In this document: piece by piece, positions 1 through 5,933 of the stretch
Position numbering within the stretch: the stretch's first letter is position 1
Layout of the letters: the number at the start of each line of letters is the position of its first letter
Assembly: GCA_024404655.1 (NCBI GenBank)
Contig: JAKSPR010000177.1
Coordinates: 1-6,243, forward strand
Source: Clostridia bacterium
GTDB taxonomy: Bacteria; Bacillota; Clostridia; Oscillospirales; CAG-272
DNA length: 6,243 nucleotides
Direction of reading: 5' to 3'
Translations under genes and position numbers: made by a program
Notes under the pieces: generated by a model
The model's database searches: none
What the model saw: only the letters and a program-made list of their open reading frames with translations
Told to the model about the DNA's origin: nothing

Positions 1-79
1 GTTTTGTCAAGGGATTTCGGAAAATTCATTTCATTCTGCTCGTATATTTTTGCAAAAACAGGAATTTCGGCGGAGCATC

Positions 80-108
80 TTGCCAAATCGGGGAGGATGT
101 GGTACAAT
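80..108 (+). promoter_or_regulatory. Sigma-A-type promoter for the exported protein gene
   Basis: A -35 box TTGCCA (80-85) and a -10 box TACAAT (103-108) are separated by exactly 17 bases, and TGG just before the -10 box gives an extended -10 (TGN). Each box differs from consensus at one position. Transcription would start near base 115, leaving a leader of about 25 bases before the ATG at 141. The rest of bases 1-79 is AT-rich and shows no gene; it carries two copies of ATTTCGG (14-20 and 64-70) and a short palindrome of five T, GC, five A (47-58), neither of which I can assign a role. Confidence 0.75.
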
Positions 109-130
109 AGTATTATCACGAAGATGAAAT

Positions 131-135
131 GAGGT
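131..135 (+). promoter_or_regulatory. Ribosome binding site that fixes the start at 141
   Basis: GAGGT sits five bases upstream of the ATG at 141, a usable Shine-Dalgarno distance. An in-frame ATG at 129 overlaps this motif and has no purine-rich site in front of it, so the start at 141 is preferred. It also places the signal peptide directly at the N-terminus. Confidence 0.7.
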
Positions 136-140
136 CCCCT

Positions 141-899
141 ATGAAAACCTGTTTTGTGCGGTTTATATGCCTGTTTTCCGCCGTATTGCTGCTCGCCCTT
201 CCTGCGTTTGCCAAAGCCGGGATGGATGCATCCGTTTATTCCTTTTCCGATGATGATCCCGTCGTTCACACAGCGGAGGTTTTCCGCGCAGTCTATGAGG
301 AAGAAAAGGATATTGAGATCCGCGGCACCCGTGCTTCCTTCTATTTCTATTATGAAAATATCATCCGCTCCACCGACAAGTGGCACGATTTTTCCACCAA
401 GATCACCGTCGCCCCGGCGGAGATTCCCGCGCTGAAAGAAGCCCTCTCAAATACCCCTGCATACTTCATCGACTTCCGTGACGGCGACAGCTACCCCGGC
501 ACCACCGAGATCACAGTCCGCGTGAGTGACGTCACAGGTGACGGTCCCTTCCTCTTATATGGGTATGCAGAGGATGAAAACGGTGTCCCGGTGCTGGAAC
601 CCATTGCCAAGAGCCTGTCCCCCGACGGTGACGGCATGATCCGTCTGACCGTGTCCTCCGCCCTTGACTGCCTGCTCATCGCCGCAGACAAAGCGCCCTC
701 CGGTCTTGACGCCTATATCCGTTCCATCACTATCACCACAGGCGGATTTTTCTCCGGTGCGTCCCTTGTCTGGATCATCTTCGGTACCGTGGTCGGTCTG
801 CTTCTCATCCTGCTCATCGGTTATCTTGTCACCGTGAAGCTCTTGAAGCGCAAGCAGCAGAAACAGAAAGCATTGACAGCAGCCAAAAAGAAGAAATAA
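141..899 (+). CDS. Exported protein of unknown function with C-terminal membrane anchor
   Basis: I do not recognise a named family. The 252-residue product begins with a classical signal peptide: basic K2/R7, a hydrophobic stretch to about residue 21, and an AFA cleavage site at residues 22-24. Residues 25-205 form an acidic extracellular domain rich in beta-type segments, with aromatic-rich SFYFYYEN (67-74) and a DGDG at 162-165. Residues about 207-232 are one strongly hydrophobic helix, followed by a lysine/arginine-rich tail (KLLKRKQQKQK and a KKKK end). This predicts a single-pass protein with its main domain outside and about 20 residues inside, held by the positive-inside rule. There is no LPXTG sorting motif and no catalytic motif that I can see. 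It is a single-gene unit with its own promoter upstream and a terminator five bases after the stop. A surface adhesion, sensing or scaffold role is possible but unproven. The topology is well supported; the function is not. Confidence 0.85.
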   Translation: MKTCFVRFICLFSAVLLLALPAFAKAGMDASVYSFSDDDPVVHTAEVFRAVYEEEKDIEIRGTRASFYFYYENIIRSTDKWHDFSTKITVAPAEIPALKEALSNTPAYFIDFRDGDSYPGTTEITVRVSDVTGDGPFLLYGYAEDENGVPVLEPIAKSLSPDGDGMIRLTVSSALDCLLIAADKAPSGLDAYIRSITITTGGFFSGASLVWIIFGTVVGLLLILLIGYLVTVKLLKRKQQKQKALTAAKKKK

Positions 900-903
900 A
901 CAC

Positions 904-947
904 AGCGCTTCCCGGCAGACCCGCCGGGAAGCGCTCCTGTTATTTTA
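904..947. terminator. Bidirectional intrinsic terminator between convergent genes
   Basis: A 13-bp perfect stem, AGCGCTTCCCGGC (904-916) paired with GCCGGGAAGCGCT (923-935), encloses a six-base loop AGACCC. On the plus strand it is followed by a T-rich run (TGTTATTTTAGTT), ending the exported protein gene whose stop is at 897-899. On the minus strand it lies 13 bases after the esterase stop (949-951) and is followed by GTGTTTATTTCTTCTTTTT, again T-rich. It therefore serves both genes, and neither transcript should run far into the other. Confidence 0.9.
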
Positions 948-948
948 G

Positions 949-1935
949 TTAAAACCCAATCTCTGCAAGAAACTTTGCAGAATCTGATACCCACTGGGAA
1001 TAGCTCTTATAGCTTTTGCCAAGACCGATACCATGCTGTCCGTCCTCATACTCCGTGAGCACGACCGTTTTGCCTGCTGCCTGCATCGCTTCTGCAAACG
1101 CAATCGAATTCTTTTTATAGTCCACAAGGCTGTCACGCTTGCTGTAGAAAACGAAGGTCGGCGGCATCATGTCGATGTGCGCGGGATAGGAATACTCCGC
1201 AATCGCAGCATCGTCGTTCATCTTCTCACCAAGGAAGATCCGCGGCATCGTCTCGTAGGTACCGTCACCCAGCGTCGTTACAGGATAGGCAAGAATACAG
1301 GCATCCGGGAACGAGGACATGGTACCGATGACGTCTCCCGCAAAATTCTCGGCAGGAGCATGCTCCGCCGTCATCACCGAAAGATGGCCGCCCGCAGAGA
1401 ACCCGCAGACTGCGATTTTTTTCGGGTCAATTCCGAAATCCGCAGCATGATACCGTACATACTGGATTGCCCGCTGTCCATCCGCAAGAGCCGCCTGACC
1501 GTCATAGGGTTCATAACGGTAGCAGACAACAAATGCGTTATAACCAAGCTCATTGTATGCTCCGGCGATATCCGTTCCCTCGGAATCCTCGGACAGTTGA
1601 AAATAACCTCCGCCCGGGAAGATCACGACACTGCTTTCTGCGCCGTCGACCAGATATGTCTGAATGGTCGCTTCGCGTCCGCCGTCTGCAATTTCAAAGG
1701 GGATATTGTCCTCATGCCAGAGCGGAATCTTCGTGTGTGCCTGTACGGCAGCCATATCGAGTTCAGGTGCAGGAAGGTATTGAACAGCAGGCTCGGTTTC
1801 CGCCGTCTGTTCTGCCGTTGTCACGATCAGCTCCGAGGACTTTGGCTCTGCCGCCTCTGCGCCGCAGGAAGTCAGTAGTCCTGTCACAAGACACGCAAGG
1901 AATACCGCTGCACAGCATACTGCTTTTGTATTCAT
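949..1935 (-). CDS. Secreted lipoprotein alpha/beta-hydrolase, probable acetyl/feruloyl esterase
   Basis: The 328-residue product is an alpha/beta-hydrolase esterase of the BD-FAE/acetyl-xylan-esterase-like type. An N-terminal lipoprotein signal ends in the lipobox LTSC, making Cys24 the lipidated residue, and a low-complexity Ala/Glu/Thr linker (about 25-50) leads to the enzyme. FPGGGY (106-111) is the HGGG-like oxyanion-hole motif, and GFSAGG (178-183) is the nucleophile elbow with Ser180. Asp268 (SKRDSLVD) and His301 (DGQHG) complete the triad, all in the expected order and spacing, so the enzyme looks active. It would sit on the outer face of the cell membrane. The family commonly removes acetyl or feruloyl groups from plant polysaccharides, but no sugar-binding domain or neighbouring glycosidase is present, so the substrate is open. 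GGAGGAA eight bases upstream of the ATG supports the start. It has its own strong promoter, and the bidirectional hairpin terminates it. Confidence 0.92.
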   Translation of the reverse strand: MNTKAVCCAAVFLACLVTGLLTSCGAEAAEPKSSELIVTTAEQTAETEPAVQYLPAPELDMAAVQAHTKIPLWHEDNIPFEIADGGREATIQTYLVDGAESSVVIFPGGGYFQLSEDSEGTDIAGAYNELGYNAFVVCYRYEPYDGQAALADGQRAIQYVRYHAADFGIDPKKIAVCGFSAGGHLSVMTAEHAPAENFAGDVIGTMSSFPDACILAYPVTTLGDGTYETMPRIFLGEKMNDDAAIAEYSYPAHIDMMPPTFVFYSKRDSLVDYKKNSIAFAEAMQAAGKTVVLTEYEDGQHGIGLGKSYKSYSQWVSDSAKFLAEIGF

Positions 1936-1976
1936 ATTTCGTGTTCCTCCGTTTTTTTGCTTGTGCTTTTTATCTT

Positions 1977-2005
1977 ATTATAACATCCATATTTTCTTCT
2001 GTCAA
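1977..2005 (-). promoter_or_regulatory. Perfect-consensus sigma-A promoter for the esterase gene
   Basis: Reading the minus strand, TTGACA (2005-2000) and TATAAT (1982-1977) match the consensus at all twelve positions. The spacer is exactly 17 bases and TGT before the -10 box adds an extended -10. The predicted transcription start is near 1970, giving a leader of about 35 bases before the ATG at 1935. The -35 box lies only about a dozen bases past the flippase stop codon. A promoter this close to ideal is expected to be strong unless repressed. Confidence 0.88.
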
Positions 2006-2015
2006 GAAGCAAAAT
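1991..2015. repeat. Inverted repeat centred on the esterase -35 box
   Basis: The arm ATTTTCTTCT (1991-2000) pairs with AGAAG-C-AAAAT (2005-2015), leaving one bulged base (C2010) and a four-base GTCA centre. The dyad spans the TTGACA hexamer exactly. It is not followed by a T-run on the minus strand, so it is a poor candidate for terminating the flippase transcript. It could be an operator for a regulator of the esterase, or chance symmetry in an AT-rich gap. Confidence 0.45.
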
Positions 2016-2016
2016 A

Positions 2017-3693
2017 TCAGGGATCCGCTTTTTTCCCAAACCCGAACATGGCAAGCATTTCCCCGTCCACCCCGCGGAGCAGAACCAGTGCGCAAAAATA
2101 GACAGCCGCCCCGCAAAGAACAGAAAGTATCGCCGCAAGATCACCGTTGATCCGGGACATGAGCAGCCGGTATGCCGCATCAGCCGACACAGCACAGAAT
2201 AAAGACGCTGCTCCCGGCTTCCAGAGCACCGCCGCGGGCGACAGCTTTACCCCCGTCAGCCGCACCGTGAAGATCAGATTGCATACCGCCATCGTCACAT
2301 AACATAACACCGTACTGATGGGCGTTGCCAGAATCCCCACCGTCGGGATTCCCGTCAGAATCCATTCAGAGGTCAGCTTCACCGCAGCACCCGCCGCCAT
2401 GGAGACCATCGGATATTTCGCATGATCCGTCGCCTGCAGGACTGCGTTTGTCATGGCAAGCATGGAGAGGAAGAACACGGCAAGCGCTAAAATCCGCAGA
2501 AGCGGCGCACCCGTTGCGGCAAGATCATCCCGGTAGAGCAGTCGGAGCAGCGGCTCCGCCATCACGGACATTCCAGCCGTACAAGGCATGGCAACAAGCG
2601 CTGTTGCAGACAAAGAACACCGCAGAATCCGGTCCCTGCGCTCCGCTGTCCGCTCGGAACAGGCCGCCGTGATAACAGGAATCAGCGCTGTCGTCACCGG
2701 ATAAATGAGGATCGGCGGCAGATTGAACATCGGTACCGCAAGGGCCGTATAGTTGCCGTAAAGCCGCAGAGCTTCCGCTTCCGCCATGCCCGCCCCGCAG
2801 AGCCGCCGGATCACGATCATGGAATCCAGCATATCGCACAGACTCATGACCGAAGCACTCACCGTCACGGGCAGTGCGATCCGCATCAGCCGTCCGGTCA
2901 CCCCTCCCATCCCAAAAGCCGGTTTCCCGATATTCCCCGTCAGATGCCGCCGTCCGACGACGGGCAGAAACAAAACCATCACGAGCATGCCGAGAAGACA
3001 GCCCACCGACAGCCCCGAGATCGCATAAGCCGCCACGGTGTAAAGCGGATATCCCTTTTGTACTGCATAAGCCCCGAAGGCAAGCCCGCAGCCCATTTTG
3101 CCCACAGCCTCCGCAACCTGCGCACAGGATGCGGGCAATAACTCCCCAAGTCCCTGATACCAGCCCCGCAGTGCGCTGGCAATGCAGATACAGAACAAAG
3201 CCGGTGCAATCGCAGCAACGGAGTGCGCCGCGTCGGGCACTCCCTGCAGCGATGCAAAGACGGCTGACCCGCCGAACATCAGCCCGCTGCCCAGCGCTCC
3301 CACCCCGCAGAACAGGAGCAGCGACAGCCGCCGTACCCGGAGCAGCCCTGCCTCCCGCCGGATGGGATCGTCAAGAGCAGCATACTCCGCCGTCAGTACC
3401 GCCGCCGCCACAGGAAGCCCGGCTGTGGAGATCATATAGAACCACTTGTAAACCGCGTAAGCTAAATTGAAATACGCCATCCCCGTGTCGCCGAGGGTGT
3501 TTGTCAGCGGCACTTTGAGGAATAGTCCGCACAGCTTGGTGATGAGATTGGACAGCGTTAAGAAAAAAACGCCGGAAAAGAACAGACTGCGGCGTTTTTC
3601 TGCCCGTTTGTCCTTTTCCGGTATTCTGATCGTCCTGTTGTTTTTTTCATCCCTGCCGCGCATCCGGCATGATCCGAGAGATTCTGTATTCAT
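2017..3693 (-). CDS. MOP-superfamily lipid-linked oligosaccharide / lipid II flippase-like membrane protein (SpoVB/YtgP type)
   Basis: The 558-residue product is almost entirely hydrophobic, with about 14 membrane segments between residues 37 and 541. That matches the polysaccharide-export branch of the MOP flippases (SpoVB, MurJ/YtgP, Wzx). Family-like features are an N-terminal helix of the type SNLITKLCGLFLKVPLTNTLG (48-68), the segment STAGLPVAAAV (89-99), and ALRGWYQGLGELLPASCAQV (174-193), which corresponds to the conserved RG-YFQG-PSA-SQ region of SpoVB and YtgP. Proteins of this group flip lipid-linked cell-wall or polysaccharide precursors across the membrane; SpoVB itself is needed for the spore cortex. 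I cannot tell which substrate this one has. The first 36 residues form a charged, non-family extension rich in Arg, Lys and Glu. The start is uncertain: only a weak GGGA precedes ATG 3693, and Met11 is an alternative without a better site. It lies 44 bases after the deaminase with no terminator between, so co-transcription is plausible. Confidence 0.9.
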   Translation of the reverse strand: MNTESLGSCRMRGRDEKNNRTIRIPEKDKRAEKRRSLFFSGVFFLTLSNLITKLCGLFLKVPLTNTLGDTGMAYFNLAYAVYKWFYMISTAGLPVAAAVLTAEYAALDDPIRREAGLLRVRRLSLLLFCGVGALGSGLMFGGSAVFASLQGVPDAAHSVAAIAPALFCICIASALRGWYQGLGELLPASCAQVAEAVGKMGCGLAFGAYAVQKGYPLYTVAAYAISGLSVGCLLGMLVMVLFLPVVGRRHLTGNIGKPAFGMGGVTGRLMRIALPVTVSASVMSLCDMLDSMIVIRRLCGAGMAEAEALRLYGNYTALAVPMFNLPPILIYPVTTALIPVITAACSERTAERRDRILRCSLSATALVAMPCTAGMSVMAEPLLRLLYRDDLAATGAPLLRILALAVFFLSMLAMTNAVLQATDHAKYPMVSMAAGAAVKLTSEWILTGIPTVGILATPISTVLCYVTMAVCNLIFTVRLTGVKLSPAAVLWKPGAASLFCAVSADAAYRLLMSRINGDLAAILSVLCGAAVYFCALVLLRGVDGEMLAMFGFGKKADP

Positions 3694-3737
3694 ATACGGT
3701 TCCCGTCCTCTGATACGGTGCGGGGATGCCGGGGGAT

Positions 3738-5036
3738 TTATTTTTGATCGAAGTATCCGCCGACGGTTTCCCGCATCCGGTATTTGACAGCTTCCACGTC
3801 CACCGTCGTGAATACACCGTTTTCGTAAAGGATGACGCCGTCCGACATGGTCATGCGCACATCATTGCCGGTGGCACTGTACATCACGGCATTCAGAGGC
3901 GCATAGCAGGGGATGTTGTTGATCGCATCCATATCCACAAGAATAAGGTCGGCACGATAGCCCTCTGCCAGCCGTCCGCAGTCCTCACGTCCCTGGGAGC
4001 GGGCGCCGTTGACGGTCGCCATAGGCAGGAAATCCGCCGCGCTCATGGAATCGCAGACCCGGTCGGAACCCTTCTGCAAAATCGCCGCCAGATTCATTTC
4101 TCTGAAAATATCCAGACGGTTGTTGGAGGCTGCACCGTCCGTGCCGAGGACGATGTTCACGCCCTTTTCGTGCATTCTCTGGGTGCGCATGATGCCGGAG
4201 CCCAGCTTCAGGTTGCTGGTCGGGTTATGCGCCGCATAGACGCCCTTTTCCCGCATGATATCCATATCCTCATCCGTGACCCAGACGCAGTGTGCGGCCG
4301 TGGTACGGACATCAAACACGCCGAGATCATAGAAGAACCGTGCCGGGGTCTTGCCGCCGCGGCGCTCCATACCCTCTCTGTGTTCCGATTCGGTTTCGGA
4401 TAAATGGATGTGCATGCCGAGATCATGTTCCTTTGCATATTCCGCCGCATAGACACAGACCTGCGGCTGGATGGTGTACTCTGCATGGAGAGACATATCC
4501 ATCTTTATGCGCCCGTCCGCAGCATTATGCCATTCTTTATGAAGGGCGACAGCCTCGGCATACCGGGCATCGGTCTCTTTGGTGACAGAGGGATCAAAGC
4601 TCTGCAGACATCTGCCGATATTGGCTTTCATACCGGTCTCCATGACTGCCTTAATGGTCTGGGCGTTGAAGAAATACATATCGGTAAAGGATACGATGCC
4701 GTTTCTGATCATTTCAAGGCAGGCCAGCATGGAGCCGTCGTAAACCGCGCGCTCGGTCAGCAGATCCTCCGCCGGGAAGATACGGTCAAACAGCCACTTC
4801 TGCAAAGGCATATCCTCACCGTAGCCGCGGAACAGGGTCATTGCCGCATGAGCGTGGCAGTTATAAAGGGCGGGCATCAGAATCCGGTCTTTGCCGCAGA
4901 TCACGCGGTCAAAACTGCCCTCGGGCTTTTCATCGGAAATCGACTTGATATACTTGTCCTCAACCAGAACATACTGGTGTTCTTTGGAGACGCCGTCTTC
5001 GGCGACGGTGGTGATATCGGAAAAAAGAATACGCAT
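3738..5036 (-). CDS. mtaD: Amidohydrolase, 5-methylthioadenosine / S-adenosylhomocysteine deaminase
   Basis: The 432-residue enzyme belongs to the metal-dependent amidohydrolases and closely follows the MTA/SAH deaminase pattern exemplified by Thermotoga TM0936. Metal ligands are His61 and His63 (HAH), His211 (HLSET) and Asp300 (LGTDGAASNN). Glu214 and His249 (AAHC) fill the catalytic positions. Trp81 (KWLF), Glu90 (FPAED), Arg142 and probably Arg158 match residues that in TM0936 contact the adenine, ribose and homocysteine carboxylate. HNPTSNLKLGSGI (270-282) is the usual signature. It should convert methylthioadenosine, S-adenosylhomocysteine and perhaps adenosine to the inosine forms plus ammonia in the cytosol. 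HAEYT (184-188) carries Glu where relatives usually have Pro or another small residue. The ATG at 5036 is preferred over an upstream TTG at 5063 because AAAGGAA lies eight bases before it. It starts 30 bases after the phosphorylase stop. Guanine or other aminohydrolases are less likely alternatives. Confidence 0.88.
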   Translation of the reverse strand: MRILFSDITTVAEDGVSKEHQYVLVEDKYIKSISDEKPEGSFDRVICGKDRILMPALYNCHAHAAMTLFRGYGEDMPLQKWLFDRIFPAEDLLTERAVYDGSMLACLEMIRNGIVSFTDMYFFNAQTIKAVMETGMKANIGRCLQSFDPSVTKETDARYAEAVALHKEWHNAADGRIKMDMSLHAEYTIQPQVCVYAAEYAKEHDLGMHIHLSETESEHREGMERRGGKTPARFFYDLGVFDVRTTAAHCVWVTDEDMDIMREKGVYAAHNPTSNLKLGSGIMRTQRMHEKGVNIVLGTDGAASNNRLDIFREMNLAAILQKGSDRVCDSMSAADFLPMATVNGARSQGREDCGRLAEGYRADLILVDMDAINNIPCYAPLNAVMYSATGNDVRMTMSDGVILYENGVFTTVDVEAVKYRMRETVGGYFDQK

Positions 5037-5044
5037 GGTGTTCG

Positions 5045-5051
5045 TTCCTTT
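5045..5051 (-). promoter_or_regulatory. Ribosome binding site that fixes the deaminase start
   Basis: AAAGGAA on the minus strand is eight bases upstream of the ATG at 5036. The longer in-frame reading from a TTG at 5063 would place this motif inside the coding sequence and add nine residues (MKTTKGTNT) before the conserved beta strand, so it is rejected. Confidence 0.75.
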
Positions 5052-5066
5052 CGTGGTTTTCAAAAA

Positions 5067-5918
5067 TCAGATTTCGCGGATGAGCGCGCCCATCAGGGCA
5101 GAGAACCGTCCTGCAATGGCTTTGCCCGTTTCCAGCACTTCCCGCTCGGTCATCGGTTCTCCCGTGACCCCGGCGGCCAGATTGGAAACACAGGAAAGAC
5201 ACAGGACCCGCATCCCGCAGTGCGCCGCTTCAATGACCTCGGCGACCGTGGACATGCCCACAAGATCAGCGCCGACCGCACGCAGCATCCGGATCTCCGC
5301 AGGCGTCTCAAACTGCGGCCCTGCCATGTAGGCATAGACACCCTCGCCCACGTCAAATCCAAGATTCTGTGCCAGACGGTGCGCCGTTCTGATCAGTCCC
5401 TTATTATAGACGGACTGCATATCAAAGAACCGCTCGCCCAGCTCCGGCAGGTTCTTGCCCCGCACGGGGCTTTCCGCGCACAGCTTGATGTGATCGGTCA
5501 CACAGACAATATCACCGGGCTTCACACGCTCCGGGCAGATACCGCCCGCGGCATTGGTCAGGATCATCGTCTCGACACCGAGCAGATGACAGACTGCGAT
5601 GGGATATGCCGTCTGCCACATTTCCCAGCCCTCATAATAGTGGAAACGTCCGTTGAAAAAAAGCACCGTTTTTCCATCCACATCCCCGACGGACAATACG
5701 CCCTTCTGGTAGGACACAGTGGAGGTCGGAAATCCGGGGATATCCCGGTAGGGGATTTCGGTTTTTCTTCTGACCTGTTCCGACTCCGCAAAGGAGCCAA
5801 GGCCGGAGCCGAGAATCACCGCCAGAGCCGGTTTACCGCAGAAGCCCGCCTGATCCATGGCGGTGCGGATGTAAGCCGCACTTTCCCGGTATGCGGAAAT
5901 ATCCGGTTTTTCAGTCAC
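5067..5918 (-). CDS. Purine nucleoside phosphorylase (trimeric PNP/MTAP family)
   Basis: This is a 283-residue enzyme of the trimeric PNP family, at full family length. It splits purine nucleosides with phosphate into the free base and ribose-1-phosphate. Phosphate-binding residues are visible as Ser38 in GSGLG (37-41), Arg91 and His93 in GRFHYYEG (90-97), and Ser223 in GMSTVAE (221-227). NAAGG is at 122-126. Glu204 in GPQFETPAE (200-208) and Asn246 in SCVSNLAAG match human Glu201 and Asn243, which select 6-oxopurines such as inosine and guanosine. Two departures stand out: Ala226 replaces the usual Pro of GMSTVPE, and Glu258 lies where most members have His (human His257, which contacts the ribose 5'-OH). 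Translation starts at a GTG, well supported by its ribosome site. The gene is 15 bases after hemZ and 30 before the MTA/SAH deaminase, which supplies likely inosine-type substrates. Whether ordinary nucleosides or methylthioinosine is preferred cannot be read with certainty. Confidence 0.93.
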   Translation of the reverse strand: MTEKPDISAYRESAAYIRTAMDQAGFCGKPALAVILGSGLGSFAESEQVRRKTEIPYRDIPGFPTSTVSYQKGVLSVGDVDGKTVLFFNGRFHYYEGWEMWQTAYPIAVCHLLGVETMILTNAAGGICPERVKPGDIVCVTDHIKLCAESPVRGKNLPELGERFFDMQSVYNKGLIRTAHRLAQNLGFDVGEGVYAYMAGPQFETPAEIRMLRAVGADLVGMSTVAEVIEAAHCGMRVLCLSCVSNLAAGVTGEPMTEREVLETGKAIAGRFSALMGALIREI

Positions 5919-5925
5919 GCAGATT

Positions 5926-5932
5926 CCCTCCC
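5926..5932 (-). promoter_or_regulatory. Ribosome binding site supporting a GTG start
   Basis: GGGAGGG on the minus strand lies seven bases upstream of the GTG at 5918-5916. It sits inside the short gap after the hemZ stop (5936-5934) and supports GTG as the start rather than the in-frame ATG at residue 21. Confidence 0.8.
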
Positions 5933-5933
5933 G

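Noticed and set aside
1..70. Two ATTTCGG copies and a TTTTTGCAAAAA palindrome upstream of the first promoter as regulatory sites.
   Set aside because: The repeats are only seven bases, occur twice and are 50 bases apart, and the palindrome is a short AT run; none is beyond what chance gives in AT-rich intergenic DNA.
1033..1878. A 281-codon plus-strand open frame opposite the esterase gene.
   Set aside because: It lies wholly antisense to a gene with a complete catalytic triad and strong start signals, has no recognisable motif or ribosome site, and its product is a low-likelihood Arg/His-rich sequence typical of shadows in GC-rich DNA.
1991..2015. The inverted repeat after the flippase stop as an intrinsic terminator.
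   Set aside because: The stem is AT-rich with a bulge and there is no T-run after it on the minus strand, so termination is unlikely; an operator or chance dyad is more plausible.
1932..2195. A small minus-strand frame whose stop overlaps the esterase ATG in an ATGA arrangement, suggesting a coupled small gene.
   Set aside because: Most of it overlaps the flippase 3' end in another frame, the esterase promoter lies inside it, and the protein has no coherent features; the stop/start overlap looks accidental.
3694..3737. A possible promoter or terminator in the deaminase-flippase gap, including two copies of ACCGTAT.
   Set aside because: The copies are direct, not inverted, so they form no hairpin, and no -35/-10 pair with proper spacing is present.
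3726..4403. A 225-codon plus-strand open frame opposite the 3' half of the deaminase.
   Set aside because: It is antisense to conserved catalytic motifs of the amidohydrolase and has neither domain signature nor translation signal; the open frame is explained by codon bias on the other strand.
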